Part shown: positions 28,242 through 37,150 of the stretch, piece by piece
Numbering within the stretch: position 1 is the stretch's first letter
Layout of the letters: every line of letters begins with the position of its first letter
From: Maridesulfovibrio bastinii DSM 16055
Lineage (GTDB): Bacteria; Desulfobacterota; Desulfovibrionia; Desulfovibrionales; Desulfovibrionaceae
Reading direction: 5' to 3'
DNA length: 64,000 nucleotides
Assembly: GCF_000429985.1 (NCBI RefSeq)
Contig: NZ_AUCX01000009.1
Location: 62,001 to 126,000 of the forward strand
The notes under the pieces: generated by a model
Told to the model about the DNA's origin: nothing
The model's input: the letters and a program-made list of their open reading frames with translations, nothing else
Databases searched by the model: none
Program-made: the position numbers and the translations under genes

Positions 28242-29612
28242 ATGAGTGAAGATACAAATTCCAAAAATCTTGAACCTGTTTTGCCGATTGAAAAAATTCT
28301 TCAGCCGTTTAATGATTTTATAAGAATCGAATCCTCAGGTGGAATCGTGCTTATTTTGAGTACTATTCTGGCTCTTGTCTGGGCTAATTCCCCCTGGGGA
28401 GGTCTTTACGAGTCATTCAAGAATATGACTGTAACAATCGGAGCCGGTGATTTTGTCCTCAGCAAACCAGCTGTGTTGTGGATAAATGACGGTTTGATGG
28501 CTATTTTCTTTTTTCTGGTAGGGCTTGAGATCAAGCGTGAAGTCCTTGTCGGCGAACTCAATTCACTGAAGCATGCGATGCTGCCTATATTTGCTGCTGT
28601 CGGTGGAATGGTAGCTCCAGCACTTTTTTATGCGCTTTTCAATCATGGAACTTCATCCGCTGGCGGCTGGGGAATCCCCATGGCCACTGATATCGCTTTC
28701 AGTCTTGGTATTTTATCTCTTCTTGGAAAACGTGCTCCGCTCAGCCTTAAAATTTTTCTGACAGCTGTGGCTATTGTCGATGATATTGGTGCAATTCTGG
28801 TAATTGCTATTTTTTATTCATCAGGTATTTCGTTGTATCTCATTGGTTTTGCGATATTTCTGCTGGTAGTGATGTTCGTAATGAACAAGCTGGGTGTTCG
28901 TTCCCCAATTCCGTATGTCATTCTGGGCGGCCTGATGTGGCTCGCTTTTCTGAAAAGCGGTATCCATGCGACTGTAGCAGGTGTTCTTGCTGCTATGGCT
29001 ATTCCTGCACGTTCTGAAATATGCTGTAATAATTTTCTGGTTTCAGCGCGTGATTCACTGGGTGAGTATGAAATGTCCGGTGGTTCAGGAGATACTGTCC
29101 TTTCCAATAAAAGAATGCTGTCTGCTCTCGGTGATCTGCATAACACTGTTCTGCTGGCATCGCCTCCACTGAAAAGAATTGAACACAACCTACATTACTG
29201 GGTGGCTTTCGGCATTATGCCGATCTTTGCTCTTGCCAATGCGGGGATTGATTTTACCCCGGATAATGGAACAGCAATTAATCTTTTTCATCCTGTCAGT
29301 TTTGGTATTATCTGCGGCCTTATTCTGGGTAAAGTTGTCGGAATATGCCTCGCCAGTTTTATTGCCGTTAAAAGCGGAGCGGCCGAGATGCCTTCGGGAA
29401 TGGTTCCGGGGCACTTTTTCGGAGCCAGTCTGCTCGCTGGAATCGGTTTTACCATGTCGATTTTTATAACCACACTGGCGTGGGATGACAGTTCTGAATT
29501 TATAGCAACCGCAAAACTTAGTATTTTGCTTGCCTCTGCAATAGCGGGTCTTGCCGGATTTCTTGTATTAAGAACATGCAGGCTGTCAGTTGGATGTTCT
29601 ATTGATAATTAA
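28242..29612 (+). CDS. nhaA: Na+/H+ antiporter NhaA
   Basis: An inner-membrane electrogenic sodium/proton antiporter that protects against salt and alkali. The 456-residue protein keeps the paired catalytic aspartates D180-D181 (AIVDDIGAILVIAIFY), the Asp in MATDIAFSLG (D150), and GIGFTMSIFITTLAW near the end. It is about 65 residues longer than E. coli NhaA, largely from a cytoplasmic insert (about 265-305, RSEICCNNFLVSARDSLGEYEMSGGSGD) between helices VIII and IX, common in this subgroup. The need for sodium extrusion fits a marine host. Confidence 0.95.
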   Translation: MSEDTNSKNLEPVLPIEKILQPFNDFIRIESSGGIVLILSTILALVWANSPWGGLYESFKNMTVTIGAGDFVLSKPAVLWINDGLMAIFFFLVGLEIKREVLVGELNSLKHAMLPIFAAVGGMVAPALFYALFNHGTSSAGGWGIPMATDIAFSLGILSLLGKRAPLSLKIFLTAVAIVDDIGAILVIAIFYSSGISLYLIGFAIFLLVVMFVMNKLGVRSPIPYVILGGLMWLAFLKSGIHATVAGVLAAMAIPARSEICCNNFLVSARDSLGEYEMSGGSGDTVLSNKRMLSALGDLHNTVLLASPPLKRIEHNLHYWVAFGIMPIFALANAGIDFTPDNGTAINLFHPVSFGIICGLILGKVVGICLASFIAVKSGAAEMPSGMVPGHFFGASLLAGIGFTMSIFITTLAWDDSSEFIATAKLSILLASAIAGLAGFLVLRTCRLSVGCSIDN

Positions 29613-29653
29613 GAAAATCAGGTTGCTTTCCTGTTTTATAAACGGGGTGGATA

Positions 29654-30766
29654 ATGTCTGAATGCTTAGATTTGCTTGAAGAAATAGAGTCCCTCAAAAA
29701 TAAGCTTGCCCGAAAAAGCGAGGATCTTGATTTCTGCGAAAGGCGTTTTCGTAAAATAGTTGAGCATACCCCGAGCGGGGTGTGTATTACTGATGAAAAT
29801 GGTATTTTTGAATATGTTAACCCTGCTTACTGCAAGATTTACGGCTATGAGGCTAACGACCTTTTAGGCAAGTCATTTTTGATGATTGTTCCTGAAAAGA
29901 ATAGACATTTTATGGAAGAACTTCACCGGAAATATATTGACGGGGAAGAAGAAGTTCAGGGTGAATGGGAAGTTGTTGATTCGAAGGGGCAGATAAAAAA
30001 TATTATTGCCGATGCATCAATGCTTACTGATGGTGACGGGAAAAAATATAAAGCAACCTTCATTGTTGATATCACCAGCAGGCGCAGAATTGAAGAACTC
30101 AGAAAAGACGTTGAGCGTATGACACGGCACGATCTGCGAAGCCCTCTTTCTTCATTGATTCATCTGCCTGAGCTGATGAGAGATTTGGGACCGCTCACAG
30201 CTGAACAGAGTGATCTGATGGAACTTGTCAGGCTATCAGGCAAAAGGATGCTCAACATGCTGAGTATGTCGATGGAGCTGTTTAAGATGGAAGAGGGGGC
30301 TTATGCTCCTGATCTTAAAGAATTTAATCTTATCGATTTGTTAAAAAGGGTTTTTTATGAAGTGACCATGAATATGAGTATTGATAGCTCATCCTGCGTT
30401 TTAGAAAATGGAGATTGCCTGATTATCAGGGCGGATGAGAATCTCATAGAGTCTTTATTTTATAATCTGGTTACCAATGCTTTTGAGGCCTCGGAATCAC
30501 TTCCGGATAAAGAACCGGTGAAAGTCCGTATTAATTGTAATGAAAAAGAAGTGATTGTAGATATTTTGAACAGAGGGGAAGTTCCGCCTGAAGTCAGGGA
30601 GACCTTTTTTGATAAATATGTGACCTCTGGCAAGAAAAAGGGAACAGGAATAGGTACTTATATGGCCTCCATGGCCGCAGAAGTTCACGGGGGAAAGATC
30701 AGCCTTAATTCTTCTGTTCCCGGATTTACACTGGTTTCAGTTACCCTGCCGCGAACAGAGGATTAA
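29654..30766 (+). CDS. PAS-domain sensor histidine kinase
   Basis: A 370-residue cytoplasmic kinase: a short coiled N-terminus (1-28), one PAS domain (about 30-142, RKIVEHTPSGVCITDENGIFEYVN), the phosphoacceptor H159 in RHDLRSPL, and an HATPase_c domain (about 245-368) with N-box ENLIESLFYNLVTNAFEAS and G2 box KKGTGIGTYMASMAAE. No membrane segment is visible, so it senses an internal signal. No response regulator gene is adjacent. Its stop codon overlaps by 4 nt the stop of the convergent ArsR-rhodanese gene, with no room for a terminator between them. Confidence 0.92.
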   Translation: MSECLDLLEEIESLKNKLARKSEDLDFCERRFRKIVEHTPSGVCITDENGIFEYVNPAYCKIYGYEANDLLGKSFLMIVPEKNRHFMEELHRKYIDGEEEVQGEWEVVDSKGQIKNIIADASMLTDGDGKKYKATFIVDITSRRRIEELRKDVERMTRHDLRSPLSSLIHLPELMRDLGPLTAEQSDLMELVRLSGKRMLNMLSMSMELFKMEEGAYAPDLKEFNLIDLLKRVFYEVTMNMSIDSSSCVLENGDCLIIRADENLIESLFYNLVTNAFEASESLPDKEPVKVRINCNEKEVIVDILNRGEVPPEVRETFFDKYVTSGKKKGTGIGTYMASMAAEVHGGKISLNSSVPGFTLVSVTLPRTED

Positions 30767-31431
30767 TTTTTCAAGGTGACGGTTATTTCATTTCCTGCCA
30801 GTCTCCATGCCGGAAAACCGCCTTCAAGATTGAAGACCCTGTAGCCTTTTTCTGCGAGTATTCCCGCAGCAATATAAGGAGAAGGGCAGAAGGTGCTGCG
30901 GCAGTAAACAGCACACATTTTTTTATCTGAGCAGTCCGGGATATCTTTAATAGAATCTGTTGTTGCTGAAACCGCTCCGGGAATATGTCCTGAATCATAT
31001 TCCGTCTGCGGGCGCAGGTCGAAAATTAAAATATTTTCTGAAGAAACAAGTTCATCAAATTTTTCAGCAGCAATATTTTCAAGTGGCGCATTGGAAGGGA
31101 GAGTTTCAGACAGCAGCCGGTTAAGTTCAGGAAGATTTTTTATAGCAACATGGTGTAAATGAATCATGAGTGAAATTACCTTGTTGTCTGAAAGAAAATA
31201 AATAACCCGCTGACCTTCCTGCCTGCTGTAAATAAGTCCGCACTGCCGTAATATTTTAAGATGATGGGAGGTATTGGCTACAGACATATTGCTGGCCTGT
31301 GCCAGTGAATCAACATCTCTTTCTCCCTGTGAAAGCAGTTCCACCAGCTCCACCCGGTTCGCGTGGGCAAGTCCTTTGGCCACGGTTGCAAAGACTTCAT
31401 TAAGTTGTGATTTAGCTACAGTTCTTGGCAT
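30763..31431 (-). CDS. ArsR-family repressor fused to a rhodanese domain
   Basis: A 222-residue two-domain regulator. Residues 8-100 are an ArsR winged helix (ASNMSVANTSHHLKILRQCGLI, recognition helix about 51-62, with Cys64). Residues 115-220 are a rhodanese domain with the phosphate-like loop CRSTFCP (C177-P183; second cysteine C182) and the GGFPAW end. Rhodaneses carry persulfide on the loop cysteine, so the protein may read sulfane sulfur directly; that is inference. It is the second gene after the SLC13 transporter (53-bp gap), and a dyad at 32880-32901 is its likely operator. Confidence 0.88.
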   Translation of the reverse strand: MPRTVAKSQLNEVFATVAKGLAHANRVELVELLSQGERDVDSLAQASNMSVANTSHHLKILRQCGLIYSRQEGQRVIYFLSDNKVISLMIHLHHVAIKNLPELNRLLSETLPSNAPLENIAAEKFDELVSSENILIFDLRPQTEYDSGHIPGAVSATTDSIKDIPDCSDKKMCAVYCRSTFCPSPYIAAGILAEKGYRVFNLEGGFPAWRLAGNEITVTLKN

Positions 31432-31484
31432 TTTTATATTTACCCCATGTTTAAAGCAGGAAAAGCAGTCTGTTGCCGCTGCGG

Positions 31485-32864
31485 TCAGCTGGCAGTAATA
31501 TTAATTCCAATAACTTTCCACCATAACAGATCGAGCGGAAAGAGAATAAAAACAGTTATCAGCGCCAGAGTAAGACATGTAATTAAAATTGAACGGTAAG
31601 GAAGCTCTGCTGTCTGGTTTCCCACAACTAGAGGCGGAGCCTGATAAGGAAAAATAATCGTGGAAAATGCCGGAACCAGCAGCATTAGAACAGTATGGAG
31701 GGGCATATTTCCGGCTACAGCCAGATCTTTGATCAGAGGCACCATGATAGAAGGGATGCTCGGCATGGAGGTGAACAGTCCTGTGGACATGAACAGGGCC
31801 AGCAGGGGTGGCAGGTTAATAATTCCGCCGTCCTGATTGAATGGCATTACCTGCAAAAGGTGCTTGATGAGTATCGAGCTTAAATCAACTGATTTTATTA
31901 TATTCCCCAACCCGATAGCACAGGCCACAAACAGCAGGGTCTCAATTTTTAATCCCCCCAGCAGTTCTCTGCCGAACCAGCCCCGCAGAGGCAGCAGCAG
32001 AATGATAGCCGCACCCATGCTGATCCAGCCCGGTGATATTCCATGGATTGAATCAAGCATCCATAATGCCAGTGCAGCGAGCAGGACGGCAATGGTCCCT
32101 TTTTCGCGGATGCTCCAGTTGTCATTTTTTATTTTGATATCCTGACAATCGAGATTTGAAGGAAAGAAAAAGCATAACACAGCCCAGATGCAGATGCCTT
32201 TCAGAAGTCCCAGAACAGGAAAGTTTACCAGCAGATAGTGCATATAGCCTATGTCATAATCATAAATGGCTTTGGCTGATCCCGCAAAAACGATATTAGG
32301 CAGATTTGCCGGAAGTATGGCAAATGGAGGCATGTATGTCCCCAGAATCCCGGCAAGGACTATGCCTGCGTATCCTTTGTCCCTTGCCGTGAAACCGCAG
32401 TCTTTTGCCAGACCAATAAGAATTGGGGTGAGTATTACAATTCTTCCCATTGCCGACGGGATGAAGAATGAAAATATAAGTCCGCCGCAGATAATTTTTG
32501 CCAGCAGTGAGCGGTATGTTGTTTTGTCCGTAACTGGAAAAATTGAAGCAAGTCTCCGACTAAGCCCTGATTCACGGATAGCTTTGCCTATTATCAGTCC
32601 TGAAAATACCAGCCAGAATGCAGGAGTGGTGAAACCGCTGAATATTACCGCAGGTTCAACCGCATTACTGGCTGCAAGAGTCAGAAAAAATAGTATTGCC
32701 GCAGTGCCTTCGGAAATAATTTGAAATCCCCAGCAGCAGATCAGAAAAACAACTGATCCTGCGACAACTCTGGACTGCCATGAATAGCCGCTCATATATA
32801 TTTCAATAGCTAAAATGAGACATGCAGCAATGATCAGCCCTGCCGAGCGTAATTTATTATGCAT
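31485..32864 (-). CDS. SLC13/DASS-family anion transporter
   Basis: A 459-residue inner-membrane protein with about 11 hydrophobic helices and two inverted repeats, recognised as the SLC13 (divalent anion:Na+ symporter) family from the hairpin motifs MPPFAILPANLPNIVFAG and FPYQAPPLVVG, which replace the usual SNT signatures. Members carry sulfate, thiosulfate or C4-dicarboxylates. The downstream co-transcribed ArsR-rhodanese regulator argues for a sulfur oxyanion or related sulfur substrate; this is inference. The operator-like dyad sits 16 bp upstream of the start codon. Confidence 0.85.
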   Translation of the reverse strand: MHNKLRSAGLIIAACLILAIEIYMSGYSWQSRVVAGSVVFLICCWGFQIISEGTAAILFFLTLAASNAVEPAVIFSGFTTPAFWLVFSGLIIGKAIRESGLSRRLASIFPVTDKTTYRSLLAKIICGGLIFSFFIPSAMGRIVILTPILIGLAKDCGFTARDKGYAGIVLAGILGTYMPPFAILPANLPNIVFAGSAKAIYDYDIGYMHYLLVNFPVLGLLKGICIWAVLCFFFPSNLDCQDIKIKNDNWSIREKGTIAVLLAALALWMLDSIHGISPGWISMGAAIILLLPLRGWFGRELLGGLKIETLLFVACAIGLGNIIKSVDLSSILIKHLLQVMPFNQDGGIINLPPLLALFMSTGLFTSMPSIPSIMVPLIKDLAVAGNMPLHTVLMLLVPAFSTIIFPYQAPPLVVGNQTAELPYRSILITCLTLALITVFILFPLDLLWWKVIGINITAS

Positions 32865-32879
32865 TTTATCCTCTTTAAA

Positions 32880-32901
32880 TATTCAAATGAATATTTGAAT
32901 A
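32880..32901. promoter_or_regulatory. ArsR-type operator candidate
   Basis: TATTCAAAT-gaat-ATTTGAATA is a perfect inverted repeat with 9-bp arms, of the A/T-rich ATTC...GAAT type bound by ArsR/BigR/SqrR repressors. It lies just upstream of the SLC13 start codon, on top of the likely promoter, so the ArsR-rhodanese protein probably represses its own operon here. Confidence 0.6.
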
Positions 32902-32983
32902 ATATGCCAGAGTATTATTGTCAATGCCCGGTGTCTGGACTGATTTATGCTATTTTTTAGGCGTAATAGTTTATAATTATTAT

Positions 32984-35674
32984 TTATTTTGAGCAGTCTA
33001 GCTTGAGGTCGACAATGTCTTCATCTTCATTTTCTGTTATTTCAAAACCGAATTTTTTAGCTAATCCCTGCATGGCCTTGTTTTCAAAAAGAGTCTGGCC
33101 GACAAGAAATTCTGTCCGCCTTTCTTTGGTATAGCCAATAATTTTTTTGAAAAGAATGCTTCCGAGTCCTGATCCCTGCATATCGGAGCGAACCAGAATA
33201 GCGAACTCGGCTTCCGAGTTGTCAGGTATGGTTGAGGTCCTGACAACTCCAAGAGTTTCAGGGATACCGTCATCGCTTTGTGTTGTAGCAATAAAAGCCA
33301 TTTCCCGGTCGTAATCAATCTGGGTAAAGCGTGACATGTCTTTATGGTCGAATTCACGGCGCACTACCCCGAAGAAGCGCATCCGCATATCTTCATCGGA
33401 AATCTGCGTTAAAAAGCTGTAATGTGCTGGCTCGTCTTCCGGTCTTATCGGTCTCAAGGTTACATGCCTTCCGTCTTTCAGGGTCACACTTTCCTCAAGT
33501 TCTCTGGGGTATGGGCGAATAGCGAGTTGAGGACATTTTTCGCCGCATCCGGTAACTTCAATTTTTGCGCCGAGGGCCAGAACTCCGGATTCATCGGCAT
33601 ACAGGGGATTGATATCCAGATGGGTTATCTGTGGAAGGTCTATAAAAAGCTGTGAGACCTGAATAAGTGTAAGGCAGAGGTCTTCAATATCAACTGCCGG
33701 CTGTGTTGGGGTACCTGAAAGGAGTCTTGAAATATTCGTACGGCCAATAAGTTCCCTCGCCAGACTCATGTTAAGGGGAACTATGGAAACAGCCTGATCA
33801 AGTACAAGTTCTCTGGTCATTCCGCCATGACCAAAGTGAACTATGGGGCCGAATTTTTCGTCAATTGAGCCGGAAATGAAAAGTTCGAATGCTCCCGGTC
33901 TGCGTCCCATTTTCTGGACCGTAAAGCCGTCTATATATGCATCTGGACGCTGTTTGTTGACCCTTGTCAGTATGTGTGCCGCGGCATCCCAGACCTTATC
34001 GGGGCTTTCAAGGTCCAGAGCGACACCACCGACATCAAAGGGATGGCTGATCTGCGGTGAACGAAGCTTCAGTGCCACCGGACATCCCATTTCATCCGCG
34101 GCTATGACGGCTTCTTTCGCCGAAAGGGCAAATCTTGTTTCAACAACAGGAATACCGTAAGCCGCCATTACTTTTCTTGCTTCACTTTCACTTAGAGTTT
34201 CCCGGCCGTCTTTCAGGGCTTTGGAAACTATTTTTCTTGCTCTTTCAGTATCCGGGAAAAAGTCTGTCGGCAGTGAGTCCGGTGTCTCTGTCAGCAGCTC
34301 CTGACTGCGCTGGTATTGGGCCATATACATAAAAGCCCTGACAGCATGGTCTTCGCTGACATAAGTCGGGATTCCGGCAGCAGAAAAGACCTGCCTGCCT
34401 TTTCGGGCCATTCCTGATCCAAGCCAGGCCGTGAGAACCATTCTTTTAATTTTTTTAAGGCCGCTGGAAAGATCTTCAGCTATCTGGAGGCTTGAAATTC
34501 CGGCAAAGGGAACATGTACGATAAGCACAGCGTCAACGCCTTTGTCTTTAAACAGAATTTTGACAACCTCGGCGCATGTTTTTCCATCAGCATTAAATGA
34601 CAGCTTAACAGGATTGGATCTATTCCAGCTGCCATTAAGGATTCCATCCAGCTTTTCTTTTGTTTCTTCACTGAATGAAGCAATTGTTCCGCCTCGTCTG
34701 ATGAGACTGTCGGCGGCGGTTAGTCCCGCGCTTGATCCGTTGACTATAATTGCCAGCTTATTTCCTCTTACGGGCTGGCGCAGGGTGGCGATGGTCTGTG
34801 CTGCATCAAAAAGTTCATCAATGGTCTGCACTCTAAGCATACCGGCGCGTTTAAAAGCAACATCATATATTTCATCGGAAAGCGGGTCGAGTGGACGGTC
34901 CAGTCTGACCAGACCGTTTTTAATTCTTTCAAGTGCCTGCCCCGGCCTGATTGTCAGTACCGGTTTATTGCGGGATGCAGCTCTTGCGGCGGACATGAAT
35001 TCCCGGGCATTTCTTATCGACTCGACATATAATAATATGGATCTGGTCATTGGATCAGAGCCAAGATAATCAAGCACATCACTGAACGAAAGATCTACTC
35101 TGCTGCCAAGGGAAATTACATGCGAAAATCCTATTTCATTGGAATCAGCCCAGTCTAGAACGGTGGTGATAAAGCTGTCCGACTGTGAAACAAAGGCAAT
35201 TTTGCCCTGTTTGGCCACCAGCGGGGCAATGCTGGCGTTGAGATTCATGTGGGGGATAATAAGCCCCAGACTTTTGGGGCCGAGAAGCCGCATCTTTGGC
35301 GGTTGGGCTGCTATAACCAGATTTTTGCGGATTTTTTTGCGTTCGTCTTCATCCTGAGTTGTATATCCGGGTCCTATGATGGCTGCGGCCTTTACTCCGC
35401 GTTTGCGTAACTGGATTATTATTTCAGGGCATTCTTCAAGAGGTCTGCATATTATGGCCAGATCAGGTATTTTGGGGAGTTCGGATACGCTTTTGTAGGT
35501 GAGAACACCGGAGATGGCTTCGTCATCTGCTGCAACCGGCATTACCGGTCCCAGAAAGCCTCCTCCCATCAGGTTCCGCATGAGAATATTCCCGGCATTC
35601 CCGGCGTCATTGGTTGCGCCGATAACAGCTACAGAACTGGGCTGGAAAAGTGACTTCAGGTTTATGACGCTCAT
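32984..35674 (-). CDS. Pat/YfiQ-like ADP-forming acyl-CoA synthetase-GNAT fusion
   Basis: An 896-residue protein with a CoA-binding domain (FQPSSVAVIGAT, about 8-100), a succinyl-CoA-ligase-like region (to about 450), an ATP-grasp domain (about 490-715, SESEARKVMAAYGIPVV) and a C-terminal GNAT acetyltransferase (about 735-890, VRSDMQGSGLGSILFKKI). This is the layout of the lysine acetyltransferase Pat. The phospho-histidine loop SHTGSLAG of active acyl-CoA synthetases is replaced (LVRLDRPLDPLSDEI, about 255-269), so the synthetase part is probably catalytically dead and regulatory, as in Salmonella Pat. Likely targets are acetyl-CoA synthetase and other enzymes. Confidence 0.88.
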   Translation of the reverse strand: MSVINLKSLFQPSSVAVIGATNDAGNAGNILMRNLMGGGFLGPVMPVAADDEAISGVLTYKSVSELPKIPDLAIICRPLEECPEIIIQLRKRGVKAAAIIGPGYTTQDEDERKKIRKNLVIAAQPPKMRLLGPKSLGLIIPHMNLNASIAPLVAKQGKIAFVSQSDSFITTVLDWADSNEIGFSHVISLGSRVDLSFSDVLDYLGSDPMTRSILLYVESIRNAREFMSAARAASRNKPVLTIRPGQALERIKNGLVRLDRPLDPLSDEIYDVAFKRAGMLRVQTIDELFDAAQTIATLRQPVRGNKLAIIVNGSSAGLTAADSLIRRGGTIASFSEETKEKLDGILNGSWNRSNPVKLSFNADGKTCAEVVKILFKDKGVDAVLIVHVPFAGISSLQIAEDLSSGLKKIKRMVLTAWLGSGMARKGRQVFSAAGIPTYVSEDHAVRAFMYMAQYQRSQELLTETPDSLPTDFFPDTERARKIVSKALKDGRETLSESEARKVMAAYGIPVVETRFALSAKEAVIAADEMGCPVALKLRSPQISHPFDVGGVALDLESPDKVWDAAAHILTRVNKQRPDAYIDGFTVQKMGRRPGAFELFISGSIDEKFGPIVHFGHGGMTRELVLDQAVSIVPLNMSLARELIGRTNISRLLSGTPTQPAVDIEDLCLTLIQVSQLFIDLPQITHLDINPLYADESGVLALGAKIEVTGCGEKCPQLAIRPYPRELEESVTLKDGRHVTLRPIRPEDEPAHYSFLTQISDEDMRMRFFGVVRREFDHKDMSRFTQIDYDREMAFIATTQSDDGIPETLGVVRTSTIPDNSEAEFAILVRSDMQGSGLGSILFKKIIGYTKERRTEFLVGQTLFENKAMQGLAKKFGFEITENEDEDIVDLKLDCSK

Positions 35675-35764
35675 TCAGACCTCTTTTAAAAGACGGTTTT
35701 CGGACAGAATCGACTGACACTGAATGGTAGCAAAAAAATATCGGGATTGAAATTGGTTATAACC

Positions 35765-35804
35765 GCTTTTTATTATTTATGGTTTATCATAAATAATAAA
35801 AAGC
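35765..35804. repeat. 17-bp perfect A/T-rich hairpin next to a terminator
   Basis: A stem of 17 bp (35765-35781 with 35788-35804, 6-nt loop) directly abuts the terminator hairpin at 35804-35832. It lies in the spacer upstream of the Pat-like gene and may be an mRNA 3'-end structure, or a regulatory dyad for that gene. Confidence 0.5.
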
Positions 35805-35832
35805 CGGGTTTAAATCTCTGATTTAAACCCGG
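35799..35832 (-). terminator. intrinsic terminator of the DUF2628 pair
   Basis: CCGGGTTTAAATC/GATTTAAACCCGG, a 13-bp perfect stem with a 3-nt loop, is followed on the minus strand by CTTTTTATTATTT. Confidence 0.85.
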
Positions 35833-35847
35833 TCGAAAATATACCGG

Positions 35848-36396
35848 CTATATTTCTTTTGGTGCTGGTTGCTGGTTTTTTGGTATTGTTTGCGGTGGAT
35901 TATGATGTTCAGGTTTTTCTTTTATAATTATTTCCTGATGATATATTTTTGTATTCTTTAAAAATGAGTCATGGAAATAGAATCCTGCTGCAGTGAAAAT
36001 AAGCACCAGTGCGATACTGTTCCATAGTACCCAGCGGTGAACTCCCCCGGCTTCCCTAAGTGCCTCGGCTGTGCTGTGTTCAGGATTGCATGATTTTATA
36101 TGCTGTATTTTTTTCCGGCAATCCAGATAATAAATGTAATTTGCACAGATGCCGCAGGCGAGCTGGACAAGGAATCCTCCAATTGAGACAAAAACAAGAG
36201 ACAGGGCAGCCCATAAATAAAGTTTGCGGTATAAAAACCAGAATGGTCCGAAGAAAAATGCCGGCCAGTGCCATGTGAGAGCAAATCTGTTGTTTCTTAT
36301 TCTGAATTTCGAAAATTTGTATAAGTATTTTATTTTATTTTTACCTACAAATTCTGAAAGATCCTCTTCCGTTACTTGATTAGTATTTTCCTGCAT
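35848..36396 (-). CDS. DUF2628-type membrane protein, second of a tandem pair
   Basis: A 182-residue protein of the DUF2628 kind: a soluble N-terminus (FVGKNKIKYLYKFSKF), the signature WHWPAFFFGPFWFLYRKLY that leads into the first of about three membrane segments, a cytoplasmic helix with AEALREAGGVHRW, a last membrane segment, and a polar proline-rich tail (PEHHNPPQTIPKNQQPAP). Function unknown; the family occurs widely without an assigned role. It is paralogous to the gene 15 bp upstream and must be co-transcribed with it. Confidence 0.8.
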   Translation of the reverse strand: MQENTNQVTEEDLSEFVGKNKIKYLYKFSKFRIRNNRFALTWHWPAFFFGPFWFLYRKLYLWAALSLVFVSIGGFLVQLACGICANYIYYLDCRKKIQHIKSCNPEHSTAEALREAGGVHRWVLWNSIALVLIFTAAGFYFHDSFLKNTKIYHQEIIIKEKPEHHNPPQTIPKNQQPAPKEI

Positions 36397-36411
36397 ATTT
36401 CCGTTTCGCTT

Positions 36412-36894
36412 TTACATCATGAACTGGTGCATGCTGAGCATCATCGCACCGCCGAAGAATATTGTGACAAAGAAGATCCAGACCGGTTGAAGGAAGAAAC
36501 ATATTATTCCGACTATTTTGACCCAGCTGTGAACGCCACCCGCATCCTGCAGGACATGCCTGACATTTTGCGGATTGCAGCCCTCTGTAATCATGTTTAT
36601 TTTTGTGGAGCAGTCGCGATAATACAGATAGTAAGCACTGAGGCCATAACCTATCTGGGCAATGAAATTTCCGAAAGGCAGGAATGTCACCAAAAGTGAT
36701 ATGACTGCCCAGAAATACATTTTACGGTACAAAAACCACCAGAATCCAAAGAAAAAGGCCGGCCAGTGCCATGTTACGGTAAAACTTTCCCTAAGAGCCT
36801 GAAACTTGGAAAAGTTATACAGATATTTATATGAATTAGGGCCTATATAGGCCTCGTAGTCTTCTGTAGTTGTGATAAACATATTTTCCGGCAT
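36412..36894 (-). CDS. DUF2628-type membrane protein, first of a tandem pair
   Basis: A 160-residue paralogue of the downstream protein, with the same order of elements: GPNSYKYLYNFSKF, TWHWPAFFFGFWWFLYRKMY, two membrane segments, YYLYYRDCSTKI, DAGGVHSWV, and a final membrane segment. It lacks the proline-rich tail. A tandem duplication followed by divergence is the simplest origin. The start could also be the ATG four codons later (MFITTTEDY), which has a slightly better Shine-Dalgarno sequence (CGGAAAAT). Function unknown. Confidence 0.8.
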   Translation of the reverse strand: MPENMFITTTEDYEAYIGPNSYKYLYNFSKFQALRESFTVTWHWPAFFFGFWWFLYRKMYFWAVISLLVTFLPFGNFIAQIGYGLSAYYLYYRDCSTKINMITEGCNPQNVRHVLQDAGGVHSWVKIVGIICFFLQPVWIFFVTIFFGGAMMLSMHQFMM

Positions 36895-37150
36895 GCTGCT
36901 AGGTTCTAAAGTTTGGTTGATTAACTTAATTATTTAAGGCAGACATGCAATCTGTCTGACTGTGCTGCTCTTTCAGCATACAGTAAAGACTCTTATGCAT
37001 CAATTTTTACATATCCATGAAGTTGACTGTTTTTTGACATTGCCCGGGTTATAGTCTAACGAAATTTGGTTCCACGGCCAGTGTTGCATACGGACTGGAA
37101 TTAAACTTCATTTAAATAGAAATTTTTCAGTATATTTTAAGAGATCAGAT

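Noticed and set aside
37034-37060. TTGACA promoter before hisS
   Set aside because: The -35 is perfect but no -10 hexamer lies at 16-18 bp; not strong enough for a feature.
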